Shown here piece by piece: positions 1 through 8,363 of a DNA stretch of 64,000 bases. Position 1 is the stretch's first letter; every line of letters begins with the position of its first letter. The stretch is from CAXXOK01 sp964584315 (GTDB lineage Bacteria > Bacillota > Clostridia > Christensenellales > Aristaeellaceae). The translations under genes were made by a program, and so were the position numbers. The notes under the pieces were generated by a model, which saw only the letters and a list, made by a program, of their open reading frames with translations, did not search any database and had not been told where the DNA came from. The stretch lies in contig CAZOZO010000014.1 in the NCBI GenBank assembly GCA_964584315.1, positions 6,285-70,284 on the forward strand, written 5' to 3'.

Positions 1-350
1 TTGAGCTTGATGTTGGCCACGGCGATCTCCACGCCGCGGGCATAGGCTTCCCGCAGCATGGGGGAGGAGGCCTCCTCGGAGTACGGGGTGATGGCGATGC
101 CCTTCACGCCCATATCCACATAGCCGTTGATGAGCTGCTGTTCGTTGGCGATGTCGCCCATCGAGTTGCCGATCAACAGCTCTACGCCCAGGGCCTCGGC
201 GGCGTCCTGATAGCCCTGCTGCACCATCTTCATGGTAAACTCATCCTTGAATACGATACCGGCGATTTTGATCGGTTCTTCCGCGACGGCGGAGATGCAC
301 ACACCAAGCAGCATGACCAGGGCCAGGCAAAGGGAAAGCGCTTTTTTCAT
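1..350 (-). CDS. Sugar ABC transporter substrate-binding protein, partial (N-terminus only)
   Basis: This is the first 116 codons of a periplasmic-binding-protein type 1 (RbsB-like) sugar receptor that runs off the left edge. The N-terminus MKKALSLCLALVMLLG is a signal peptide. It is probably cut after AVA, because the Cys near residue 18 lacks a proper lipobox. The mature part starts with IKIAGIVFKDEFTMKMVQQG, a typical first strand and helix of the family, and continues with GNSMGDIANEQQLINGY and a GVKGIAITPY segment matching the second strand that lines the sugar cleft. The AraC regulator gene lies upstream on the same strand, so it may control this uptake system. The sugar is unknown. Confidence 0.85.
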   Translation of the reverse strand, partial: MKKALSLCLALVMLLGVCISAVAEEPIKIAGIVFKDEFTMKMVQQGYQDAAEALGVELLIGNSMGDIANEQQLINGYVDMGVKGIAITPYSEEASSPMLREAYARGVEIAVANIKL

Positions 351-544
351 GGATTGGGAACCACCTTTCACTTTTCTTGAACTATTGCGGTTTCAAAACC
401 TTTGCGCGGCCATGCCGCGGCGCCTGCACCCCTGCCATTGCCGCGAAGCCTCGTCGCGCCGAGGGCTCGCGCCTGACCGGAGAGAGGAACCGCCGGCGAA
501 CGTTGCCGCTGGAAGGGTTTCATAACCGTTTGATTCAGACGCGG

Positions 545-1480
545 TCATTCTCCGCGTCGAATTTCCTTGCTGGCGCGCTGCTGCTTGCGCCACTGGGACG
601 GCGAGGCGACCTCCCACTTGCGAAAGAAGCGGCTGAAGTAGAACATATCCTGAAAGCCGCACTCCAGCGCTACCTCGCTGATGGATAGATCGCCGATCAT
701 CAGCAGCTCCTTGGCGCGCTCCAGCGTGCGCTTCTGCAAATACACCACGGGCGATTCGCCCATCTCCTGCCGGAACAGCCGCCCGAAGCTGGAGGGCGAC
801 AGGTCGCACACGTCCGAAAGCTTGCCCACCGAGATGGTGCCCACGGGCTGCGAGTCCATGTATTGCAGCGCCGCCTCGATGCGCCGGTAGCCGATGCTGC
901 GGGGGCGCTTGCGGAACGTGCCCTCGCTGAGCATGGTCAAAAGCTCGTATACACGCGACACGATCAGCGCGGGGGGCGTGAAGCCGCTGCCTGAGAGCCG
1001 CGCGATTCGCTCGCAGAGCTTGAAGAACGGCACCATCTGCGAAAAGCGAAGCACCTCGATACGGGTGCCCAGCGTGCAGGGCTCGCCGGTCTCGTCCTGC
1101 ATCTCAAACCCCAGAAAGACCACGTTGGCCGTGCGCACGCCCTCGGTGCCGTCGCGCTTGACACCGTCCCAGTAATAGTTGCCGTCCGGCAGGTTGGTCA
1201 GATCCGCGCCGTCGCCGATGATGCGGCGGGCGTAGAACTCATAGCGCATCCCCTGCGGGATCACCACCAGGTCGCCGGGGGCGGCGGTGGCCAGCACCTC
1301 GCGCGTGCCGATGTCCAGATAGTCCGCCTCCACGCCAAGGATCAGCATGATGGCGGTGTTGCCGCGCCCGCCCTCCTGTATGATCCAGTTGCTGCTCTCG
1401 CGCCAGTATTGCATATGGGCGATCACGTGCCGCAGGCTGTATTCGAGGTTGCGCAGGCCGGATAGCGGGATTGCCTTCAT
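545..1480 (-). CDS. AraC family transcriptional regulator (cupin-type sensor)
   Basis: Sugar-responsive activator of about 311 residues. The first half looks like a cupin/AraC ligand domain (PGDLVVIPQGMRYEFYARR). The C-terminal 100 residues hold the two helix-turn-helix motifs of AraC proteins (KLSDVCDLSPSSFGRLFRQE and ISEVALECGFQDMFYFSRFF), followed by the usual P-S-W-R ending. I chose the ATG at 1480 because GGAGG lies 6 bases upstream and a promoter at 1540-1569 would start RNA near 1533. An in-frame ATG at 1528 would leave almost no leader. The gene is transcribed toward the sugar-binding protein gene at the window edge and divergently from a second AraC gene. Confidence 0.88.
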   Translation of the reverse strand: MKAIPLSGLRNLEYSLRHVIAHMQYWRESSNWIIQEGGRGNTAIMLILGVEADYLDIGTREVLATAAPGDLVVIPQGMRYEFYARRIIGDGADLTNLPDGNYYWDGVKRDGTEGVRTANVVFLGFEMQDETGEPCTLGTRIEVLRFSQMVPFFKLCERIARLSGSGFTPPALIVSRVYELLTMLSEGTFRKRPRSIGYRRIEAALQYMDSQPVGTISVGKLSDVCDLSPSSFGRLFRQEMGESPVVYLQKRTLERAKELLMIGDLSISEVALECGFQDMFYFSRFFRKWEVASPSQWRKQQRASKEIRRGE

Positions 1481-1539
1481 AGGTGCCCTCCGCAAGCGTG
1501 GATTTGTGATATTGTTCGCCTTGGCCATTCATCGACCTC

Positions 1540-1569
1540 AATATACAGGATGGATGCGTGAAATGTCCA
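1540..1569 (-). promoter_or_regulatory. Sigma-70-type promoter of the minus-strand AraC gene
   Basis: Read on the minus strand, TGGACA (1564-1569) and TATATT (1540-1545) are separated by 18 bases. It points at the AraC gene ending at 545 and favours the start codon at 1480. Confidence 0.6.
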
Positions 1570-1637
1570 TGCACTATCCCGCCATTAATATGGACTTTTT
1601 ACCGCAAGCGCGGACGTTTTTGACCGCCGTCGCCGTA

Positions 1638-1666
1638 TTGACACCGCTATTGATTTGCTGTATATT
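1638..1666 (+). promoter_or_regulatory. Sigma-70-type promoter of the plus-strand AraC gene
   Basis: TTGACA at 1638-1643 and TATATT at 1661-1666 with the ideal 17-base spacer, about 90 bases upstream of the start at 1755. It is back to back with the promoter at 1540-1569, so the two AraC genes share one divergent control region. Confidence 0.75.
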
Positions 1667-1754
1667 GGGCGGCAGATAGCGTTCGCTCCGCCATTCATCA
1701 CAACGTAAACAGGCAACCGACCATTCACTTTTTCATGAGATGGAGTGGATTACT

Positions 1755-3275
1755 ATGCCGTTGCAGGTTGTGACCGTCGGGAATGATCCATGCGGCGCTG
1801 AAGATGTTTTAAAAACCGAAGGCTGCCTTCCGTGCACCTGCCAACTGGCCGCGGCGGCTAGGGGCTGCGCCGCCGGGGAGGCGGCCGCCCTTACGCACAA
1901 AGCGGATATCCTGGTTTTGCACGGCGGGCTGCTTGCGCAGGGCGGCCTTGCCATGCTGGCGCGCCTGCGGCGGGCGCTGCCGAACGCGGCCTTCCTCCTG
2001 TACGTGGAACCGCGCTGGCTGGCGCAGGCCTGCGAGGCCGCGCGCCACGGGGCGGTGACCCTTGTCGCAAGCGGCGGCGACATGCCGGATGCCCTCCGCG
2101 GCGCCGCGCAGGGCATTCTTTGCAGGCGCAAAAAGGAGCGACAGGCCGATGAAGCCTGCCGTCGGGCATATCTGATGCATATGCTGACCAACGACGCAGG
2201 GCGCGCTTCGGCGGGCGAGGCCGCGGCGGAGCCGCGCGGCCTGCGGCTGGAGGCGTTCTACTTTGTGGTCGTACAGCCGCGGGCGATGGACGCGCCGCCG
2301 CCCGCGCCCAACGCCATGGACGCGGCGCTGCGGTCGCTGGGGCTGGACATGGTAACGCTGTTTTTGTACGACGCGGCGGTGCTGCTGGTGATGCGCGGGG
2401 CGGCGGACGCGGGCTGGCAGGCGGAGGCGGACGCAGCGGCGAACCGTGTGGCGGCCTGCTACGGGCGGCCGGTGCGCATCGGCATCAGCGGGCTGGGCAA
2501 AGGGCGCGCGGCGCTGCGCCCCGTGTATCAGCAGGCGCGCAGCGCGCTGTGGGATATCGCCCTGTGTGGGCAGGCGCGCGACCGTAAGTTTTACCAGAGC
2601 GACGGGGAGCAGGGCGGCGGGCGCACGCTGGAGGTGCACCGTAGGCTGGAGCACCTGATCGACAGCGCGGAGCTGACCGACCAGAGCGCGGACAGGGCCG
2701 CCGCCGCCATATTGGAACTGAGCGGCGGTCAGTATTCACACCTGCGGGCCATCGTGTCGCTGTATGCCATGGCGCTGTGCCGCAAGTTTGCCAGCCCTAC
2801 GGGCGACACGGCCGCAGCCGCGATGCACGAGGCGTGGTTCGTGGGCAACGGCCAGGATGTGCGCGCCTGCCTGCGGCGAATCGGCGCGGCGCTGCACGCG
2901 GCGCAGAGCGCACAGACGGACGGGCTGTCCCTGCTAACGCGCAACGCGCTGTGGTACATACGCCTCCACGCGGCGCAGGGGCCCAGCCTGAGCGACGCGG
3001 CTGCCCAGCTGCACGTGAGCGCCAACTACCTGTCCGCGTTGATACGGCGGGAAACGGGGGAGACGTTCCACGACCACATCCGCGGCGTTCGCATGGACAT
3101 GGCGCGCGACCTGCTGGCCGACCCCCGCGTCTCGGTGGCCGAGGTGGCGCAGGCCGTGGGTTATGCCAACTACATCTCGTTTTTTCAAGTGTTCAAGCGC
3201 AGCGAAAACATGACCCCCACGGCTTATCGCCAGCAGAAGGGCCGGTATGTGACACTGGCGGAATCCACGGTATGA
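1755..3275 (+). CDS. YesN-like AraC regulator with a degenerate receiver domain
   Basis: Regulator of 506 residues. The C-terminus (about 400-500) carries two AraC helix-turn-helix motifs (LSDAAAQLHVSANYLSALIR and VAEVAQAVGYANYISFFQVF). The middle resembles the YesN linker domain (VRIGISGLGKGRAALRPVYQ, QARSAL). The first 120 residues have the receiver fold pattern, but the phospho-acceptor aspartate is replaced (ADILVLHGG), the paired acidic residues are missing and no switch Lys is evident, so phosphorylation looks impossible. The start at 1755 has GGAG 9 bases upstream; an ATG at 1740 has no usable SD. No histidine kinase gene is adjacent. The target is unknown. Confidence 0.85.
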   Translation: MPLQVVTVGNDPCGAEDVLKTEGCLPCTCQLAAAARGCAAGEAAALTHKADILVLHGGLLAQGGLAMLARLRRALPNAAFLLYVEPRWLAQACEAARHGAVTLVASGGDMPDALRGAAQGILCRRKKERQADEACRRAYLMHMLTNDAGRASAGEAAAEPRGLRLEAFYFVVVQPRAMDAPPPAPNAMDAALRSLGLDMVTLFLYDAAVLLVMRGAADAGWQAEADAAANRVAACYGRPVRIGISGLGKGRAALRPVYQQARSALWDIALCGQARDRKFYQSDGEQGGGRTLEVHRRLEHLIDSAELTDQSADRAAAAILELSGGQYSHLRAIVSLYAMALCRKFASPTGDTAAAAMHEAWFVGNGQDVRACLRRIGAALHAAQSAQTDGLSLLTRNALWYIRLHAAQGPSLSDAAAQLHVSANYLSALIRRETGETFHDHIRGVRMDMARDLLADPRVSVAEVAQAVGYANYISFFQVFKRSENMTPTAYRQQKGRYVTLAESTV

Positions 3276-3684
3276 GCGCGACGGGTACAGTTTAATCGAG
3301 CATGTGATTTCAATAAGCAGAGGCAAATCCGCGATCCCTGTGGTCGGGTCAGGGACATGGCCCAAGGGCCTGATCAGCAGGCGCAGTCGTTGGGGAAACG
3401 GCCTTGGTCAGCGGGATTCTATCCCCTGCGATGAGTTTAGTAACGTATGAGAAGATGCGCCGTCGCAGCCGTGCTGACGGCGTGGGCATCCGGAGCGATC
3501 GCTGTGGGTATGCACAGAAATGGGGTGAAGGAAGGACGGGTGGACTGCCCCCTCCCTCTGTGCATTGCTGAAGCCGGATATCTGCTCGATCACCTCGGCT
3601 AACGTGGCGGAACGTTTCAATGGGGAGACATGGCTTCAAACGGGCGTTCATTGGGTATCATACCTTTATACAGGAGGTGCCGCC
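3276..3684. other. Intergenic region without a recognisable gene
   Basis: About 400 bases between the AraC gene and the DUF1801 gene. Short open frames exist on both strands but none has an SD or a recognisable product. I see no clear terminator. Confidence 0.5.
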
Positions 3685-4056
3685 ATGGACACATTTGCCC
3701 CATACCTTGCTAAAATCGAGAACCCAGCGCACCTTGCGCGCTTCACGGAGATCTTCGCGTGGATCGCCGAACGCTACCCGACCCTCGCGCCCGCGCTCAA
3801 GTGGAACCAGCCGATGTATACCGACCACGGCACGTTCATCATCGGGTTCAGCATGGCGAAAAACAACATCGCCGTGGCGCCGGAACTGCATACCATGAAG
3901 CATTTCGCGCAGGATATCGTGGCCGCGGGCTACACGGCTACCAAAGAGCTGATCCGCATACGCTGGGAGCAGCCGGTGGACTATGCGCTGCTTGCCAGGC
4001 TGATCGACTACAACATTCGCGACAAGGCGGAGTGCGGGACGTTCTGGCGGACGTGA
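3685..4056 (+). CDS. DUF1801 / YdhG-like small protein (iron-chaperone-type fold)
   Basis: Protein of 123 residues of the DUF1801 family, whose members include the frataxin-like YdhG/YdeI proteins. Recognisable parts are PTLAPALKWNQPMYTDHGTFIIGF, split here by the family's conserved W-x-x-P-M pattern, then MAKNNIAVAPE and a C-terminal helix ending in KAECGTFWRT. AGGAGG lies 8 bases before the ATG. The function in vivo is not settled for the family; iron binding has been proposed for the Bacillus homologue. It stands alone, just left of the AT-rich island. Confidence 0.82.
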   Translation: MDTFAPYLAKIENPAHLARFTEIFAWIAERYPTLAPALKWNQPMYTDHGTFIIGFSMAKNNIAVAPELHTMKHFAQDIVAAGYTATKELIRIRWEQPVDYALLARLIDYNIRDKAECGTFWRT

Positions 4057-5135
4057 AGACGCGGAGGTATTGTCATATCGGCGTTAAGTAAAACATATAC
4101 AATGTAGATACTGGCCGTACAGACCCAAATTGCGAAAAGCCGCATAGTGATTAAAACATGCATGTTGAACGACCATTTGTTCACAATGGATTCGTATGAG
4201 GTCGACCCGTGTATGGTCATTAAGCGGTTAGCAAAGTTGCATGTGAGAATGAAGAAATCAGATACTCTTGCAGCGATTGATGAGACGATTGGAGGTAACG
4301 GCTGACCGCTGCCTCTTAGATGTCCGCGAACCGTTGATTGAGGCCGTTGCGATTTATGCGAAGAGCGACAACTGGATGTCATTGTCGGTCAGAACCATGT
4401 GGAATCGATAAGACGCGCTTCCGTGAATACCACTGAGAAGGCTTTGACCGCTTCCATCGAGAGCTTTATCATGGAGCCTTCTGCGGATATAACTGCAAGT
4501 TTGTTTTATCGCAACGAACAGAGGGAGATTCTCTTGTTCTTTCCGCAGTTCCGAAATGTCAATGTACATAGATGGGAATGTGCCTAAACTTAACTTGGCT
4601 TTTTTTTGTGCACGGGAGACGGCTAATCGTGTGTTTCTTGGAGGTAACGATGCAAGGAGGGGCGGGCCTGAGGAGCCGCGGCTGCTTGCGGCGCATACAG
4701 ATAATCGGCCAACACTGTTTATGTTGCTCTGCGCGTTGCTTCTATCGTTCAGGCGCTGTCGTGCGGTTTTGGTTCCACCATTTGCTTTTCTACGCCGCAC
4801 TTGCCTTTGTGCCACTATGCTACGAAAGTATTCATCTCTTGCAGTCAATCCCGTGGTACAACGCCACGATACCGGAGGTTCCCTTATCCTTCATTCCTTT
4901 TATTTCATGTGCAAGGTGGAATCTAGTCCTGCACCCCGGATTGTTGACGCGGTTCATGAGAGATTGTAAGATTTTTTGCTCTTAGAGGTGCTGCTCGAGA
5001 GGTTGAGGACTGATTTCGCTAGTGTTGTGCCCCTATAATGCAATGATACCGGATTTTCCCGCACCGTGCATCGTTTCCTTCATTGTTGAATGGGGTAGAA
5101 CTTTACTTTTTCGTTCCAAATCGACTCGAAAACGA

Positions 5136-5165
5136 TTGACAGAAGAATATTTGCAATAGTATAAT
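5136..5165 (+). promoter_or_regulatory. Strong sigma-70-type promoter of the vWA/tubulin-Hsp70 operon
   Basis: TTGACA at 5136-5141 and TATAAT at 5160-5165, both perfect consensus, with an 18-base spacer. The first sizeable gene downstream starts at 5639, so the transcript would have a leader of roughly 470 nt. Confidence 0.7.
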
Positions 5166-5177
5166 TCATTTGAAATT

Positions 5178-5318
5178 ATGGAAAAAAATGTACCAGCAGA
5201 ATTCAATGTAGATCAAAAAAGCAAAGATGGTTTAACGAAAGAGAGTATTATCTTCGGCAACATACGCCTATCGCAAATCCGTATAGTCTGTTCATTAGCT
5301 GTTTCAGAAAAAGGTTGA
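5178..5318 (+). CDS. Possible small leader peptide (46 codons)
   Basis: Open frame starting MEKNVPAEFNVDQKSKDG, only about 12 bases after the -10 box, so it would be translated from a nearly leaderless RNA. There is no SD. Its Lys- and Asn-rich composition is believable for a peptide, but nothing supports expression beyond its position. It may be chance. Confidence 0.2.
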   Translation: MEKNVPAEFNVDQKSKDGLTKESIIFGNIRLSQIRIVCSLAVSEKG

Positions 5319-5638
5319 GAGAATGAGATTCTACCCACGATAAGCATACAGCATCACAAGAATATTCCTCGGCACTTATGCTATTCGTTCGGCTGATTCG
5401 GCCAAAGCTAGCAAAAGTGATTTCCCTTCACCCAAATCCGAGATGCCGATCGCTGGAGTCTTGCATGTCCGAGCACAAAGAATCTTAATCACAGAGCCTT
5501 CTTTGCCCAATGTCACGAAAGACGAAGGCCCGTCTCCATTGAGTTGATGTCAGCTTGGTGCACTAGAGTAACATGATTGTTCAAACGCGTATCGCATAAA
5601 CGATAGATAAGCATTTAGAACAGAAAGGATCCGGTAGC

Positions 5639-7351
5639 ATGAACTTTGAAAGACAGGACGAAGGACGCATGCCGAACAAAGGGCGTAATGGGTTTGGATC
5701 TCGATGGGGCATGATGATTGTGCTGGGTGCTTTCTTCATAATTGCGGCATTGCTTCTTTTTTGGCTATGTGATGCTGATTTTTACATAACGCAGGAAGCA
5801 GCCGCACTGACAAACGAAGTATACGGCATCAGCGAAAGCGCGCCATCGCAGACAGTGCAGCGTGATTTGGAAACCGCTCACATATGGGTTGATACCAGCC
5901 CCAATATGGCGGGGTTTGCACTGCCAGAGCAAAGAGCATGCATGCCGAGCGTTTATAGAGATATCTTTGTAGCTTCCTTGATAGATGAGGTGAACGAAGA
6001 CGGGTGGCCGGAGGATTCAAAATGGAATCGATTCGGCAATGCCTTTGAAACCGATATTGAACCTACGGAAATAAATTTGTGCCAAATCGCCTGTTATGAT
6101 ACAGACAAGATAACTGAACTCAACTATGCGGGATTGATTCCGGTGCTTGAAGCAATCGCCAGCGATACCGATCAAAACGACATATATGTGATCTTGACTG
6201 ATCTTGAAGGTGTTTTAGGTAAGGATTATCTTGATCGGCTGGACGATTGCTTTCTGAATATCTTCAGGGGAGACAGAAGCCTGCGAATAGACCGGTATAT
6301 GTGCTCTTACAGCGGCGTTCTGCACGCCTATGCAGGTATCAAGAAGAACCTTGCTTACGGAATAGACGCGGTGGGCAGGGATGCCGTTCAAATCGAGAAT
6401 GATGGCAATTATCTGCACAGACAGCCAAGGCCTTTTTACATGCTTACCATTGGGCCTTCCTCTGCATGCAAACGCTTTGCAGACAGTGTGAGTAATTTGT
6501 ATAACATCTTTTATAAAACGCATGATAGCGGAAAAATCAGTGCGCATTCCGATCATAAGGATGATAACATGAGCAGCTATGGGATGCACTGTTATGCCAC
6601 ATATCCGGTTGATTCTCCGGCAAGGATCGAAACATTCAATACCAACGCGGAGTCAAATATCGAAGTACTTAAACAAGATGGCAGCATCGTTTTTGATGAA
6701 CCAAGCAACATTTCGCCTGGCTTCTCAGGAACGGCGTATACGATCATTAATAACCAGGTGCATGACAATAGGAATGTTTCAATCCAATTTCGCGTGCAAA
6801 CAGCCATGAGTGGCTTGGGAGACACGCTGGACCTTGATTTGGCAAATGAGCTGGAGCCGGCCTACACACTCGTCAATTTACGCAATTCGCGCGATGCCAG
6901 CCCTGAAGTGAGTACACAGGTGTTGCATGCGAGGGGGCCGCGGTATATCAGGGTTACGACTTCGAGGCTATCGAGTGATTACGCGGGTTTTCTTGTCACA
7001 GCATCCCAAAGCGATGAGAATTGTTACGATGTTGTGTTTAGTGTTGACCTGACCAAAACCCAAAAAGCCACTTACCTCATCGATATACCTCTGATTTGTC
7101 AGTTGAGCAATGTGGCGGCACCTGCTCAGAATGTAGAGTTGATGAAACCATGCTCGATACCCTATACCCAAGCGCAAGAATTTGCACTGGCGATTGTGAG
7201 AAATAAATCCACCGATTCAATCACGTATCCGTTTGACAAGACGATCGATTTGATGGCAATCATCAGTAGTGCAGCAAACGCATATACAACCGCGCAGCAG
7301 GGCCGAAAAATTCCGATTGCGCGGATCGTGTTCCAGCTTCGCGTGCAATAG
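5639..7351 (+). CDS. Membrane-anchored protein with a vWA-like extracytoplasmic domain
   Basis: Protein of 570 residues. A positively charged N-terminus is followed by one transmembrane helix at about 25-46 (MMIVLGAFFIIAALLLFWLC), so the rest should lie outside the cytoplasm. Residues 82-92 (HIWVDTSPNMA, D85) resemble the first metal-binding strand of von Willebrand A domains (DxSxS, last Ser replaced by Asn). IYVILTDLEG with T187-D188 resembles the later vWA strand that ends in Asp. The C-terminal half is beta-rich with no family I recognise. AAAGGAT lies 9 bases before the ATG. It is first in a tight operon, 10 bases before the next gene. The vWA call is by pattern only and is moderately secure. 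Confidence 0.7.
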   Translation: MNFERQDEGRMPNKGRNGFGSRWGMMIVLGAFFIIAALLLFWLCDADFYITQEAAALTNEVYGISESAPSQTVQRDLETAHIWVDTSPNMAGFALPEQRACMPSVYRDIFVASLIDEVNEDGWPEDSKWNRFGNAFETDIEPTEINLCQIACYDTDKITELNYAGLIPVLEAIASDTDQNDIYVILTDLEGVLGKDYLDRLDDCFLNIFRGDRSLRIDRYMCSYSGVLHAYAGIKKNLAYGIDAVGRDAVQIENDGNYLHRQPRPFYMLTIGPSSACKRFADSVSNLYNIFYKTHDSGKISAHSDHKDDNMSSYGMHCYATYPVDSPARIETFNTNAESNIEVLKQDGSIVFDEPSNISPGFSGTAYTIINNQVHDNRNVSIQFRVQTAMSGLGDTLDLDLANELEPAYTLVNLRNSRDASPEVSTQVLHARGPRYIRVTTSRLSSDYAGFLVTASQSDENCYDVVFSVDLTKTQKATYLIDIPLICQLSNVAAPAQNVELMKPCSIPYTQAQEFALAIVRNKSTDSITYPFDKTIDLMAIISSAANAYTTAQQGRKIPIARIVFQLRVQ

Positions 7352-7361
7352 GGGGGAGACC

Positions 7362-8336
7362 GTGGAAAGCCATAGCAGGAAAAAATGGCTGTATACAAAG
7401 GATGGCTATAACATCAGGCAAAGCGCGCTGTATGGCGGAGCATCCATTCTGCTGTATGTTTTGCTGGTATTGGTATTTGTGACGCTGTTTTGGGACCAGA
7501 CGTTCAAAAATGGCGAACCCGGCTTATTTGACGTGGATCAATCCATGTGGGCTGATATCGTCAGCGCCACTCGATTACGCTTTACACTATGGTTACTGTC
7601 GTTTGCCCTGCTGGGCATTTTAGGTTTCTTTGCTTGCTGGAAAATGCGCTACCTTTACAGGGGTGTAGATATCAATACGGTCAGAAGCGCACATAGGGAC
7701 GGGCGATTATTCGTATCTACATGTTACTGCTCTTTTTATTTCTATTACCTTCAAAAAAACATATCGTGGCCTCCAAACGGTATGTTGGCTGACGGCATTC
7801 AAATCCTTGTTGGAGCTGTCTCGGCGGTAATCATCATATTCGAAATAGGGAGACGGATCGTGGAGCGTATCCATCGGCGTCGGCTAGATGCTGCAACGTC
7901 CGCGCCAATCAAAAGCACATATGACGTGAATAAGAAGTGTGAGTCTTTTATTCAAAAGGATGCAAAAACATGCGAGAAGGCGCAAAACCATGTCTTTGCT
8001 TTGCCAGCCCCAAGATTGAGTTTTCTGCAACTATTCGCGATTTTTATACCTTGGGCTACAATGATCGTATCGGGTTCTATCTCGATCTCGAAATTGCTTG
8101 AAAAATTCAACGTACTCGTTGATTGCGCCAAATGGTTCGATGGTATTATAAGCGCACCCCGATTTGTGCTACGCGTGCATTATGATGGTGTGCTTGTGCT
8201 TCTGCCACTGATCGGCCTGCTTTTGCTGATGATTAATAATAAATATAATGCTCCGCCACTTCTGGGTCTCGAGCGCAATGATTCAACAAAGTTTTGTTTC
8301 CCATCCTATACGATGGCGAGCAAAACACTGGAGTGA
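7362..8336 (+). CDS. Polytopic membrane protein of the vWA/tubulin-Hsp70 operon
   Basis: Protein of 324 residues with GTG start; GGGGGGAG directly precedes it, and a longer frame from 7269 would overlap the upstream gene. About five hydrophobic segments are visible: ILLYVLLVLVFVTLFW, LLSFALLGILGFFACW, ILVGAVSAVIIIFEIG, FLQLFAIFIPWATMIV and VLVLLPLIGLLLLMIN. A charged cytoplasmic-looking loop of about 60 residues (RRIVERIHRRRLD and on) sits between the third and fourth. I recognise no family. Its place between an exported vWA-like protein and a huge cytoplasmic nucleotide-binding protein suggests that it couples the two across the membrane. That role is inference. Confidence 0.7.
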   Translation: MESHSRKKWLYTKDGYNIRQSALYGGASILLYVLLVLVFVTLFWDQTFKNGEPGLFDVDQSMWADIVSATRLRFTLWLLSFALLGILGFFACWKMRYLYRGVDINTVRSAHRDGRLFVSTCYCSFYFYYLQKNISWPPNGMLADGIQILVGAVSAVIIIFEIGRRIVERIHRRRLDAATSAPIKSTYDVNKKCESFIQKDAKTCEKAQNHVFALPAPRLSFLQLFAIFIPWATMIVSGSISISKLLEKFNVLVDCAKWFDGIISAPRFVLRVHYDGVLVLLPLIGLLLLMINNKYNAPPLLGLERNDSTKFCFPSYTMASKTLE

Positions 8337-8363
8337 TAGCGACATTTTCAAGGAGTGGACACT

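Larger units (their letters stand above)
4057..5638. other. AT-rich, apparently decayed region upstream of the tubulin-like operon
   Basis: About 1.6 kb with no convincing intact gene and clearly lower GC than its left neighbour. Coding-like pieces occur in changing frames: residues such as MDSYEVDPCMVIKRLAKLH from 4186, a piece LLDVREPLIEAVAIYAKSDNW near 4314, and TASIESFIMEPSADITASLF near 4450. They look like one gene broken by frameshifts. On the minus strand 5376-5549 is open without a start and contains AIGISDLGEGKSLLLALAES, possibly another remnant. An open frame from 4650 with an SD is Cys-rich and Lys-poor, and I do not trust it. From 5136 the sequence acts as promoter and leader of the operon at 5639. 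Confidence 0.5.

Noticed and set aside
4650..4985. Open frame of 111 codons with a good SD in the AT-rich region
   Set aside because: Very Cys-rich, almost no Lys, no recognisable pattern; more likely chance.
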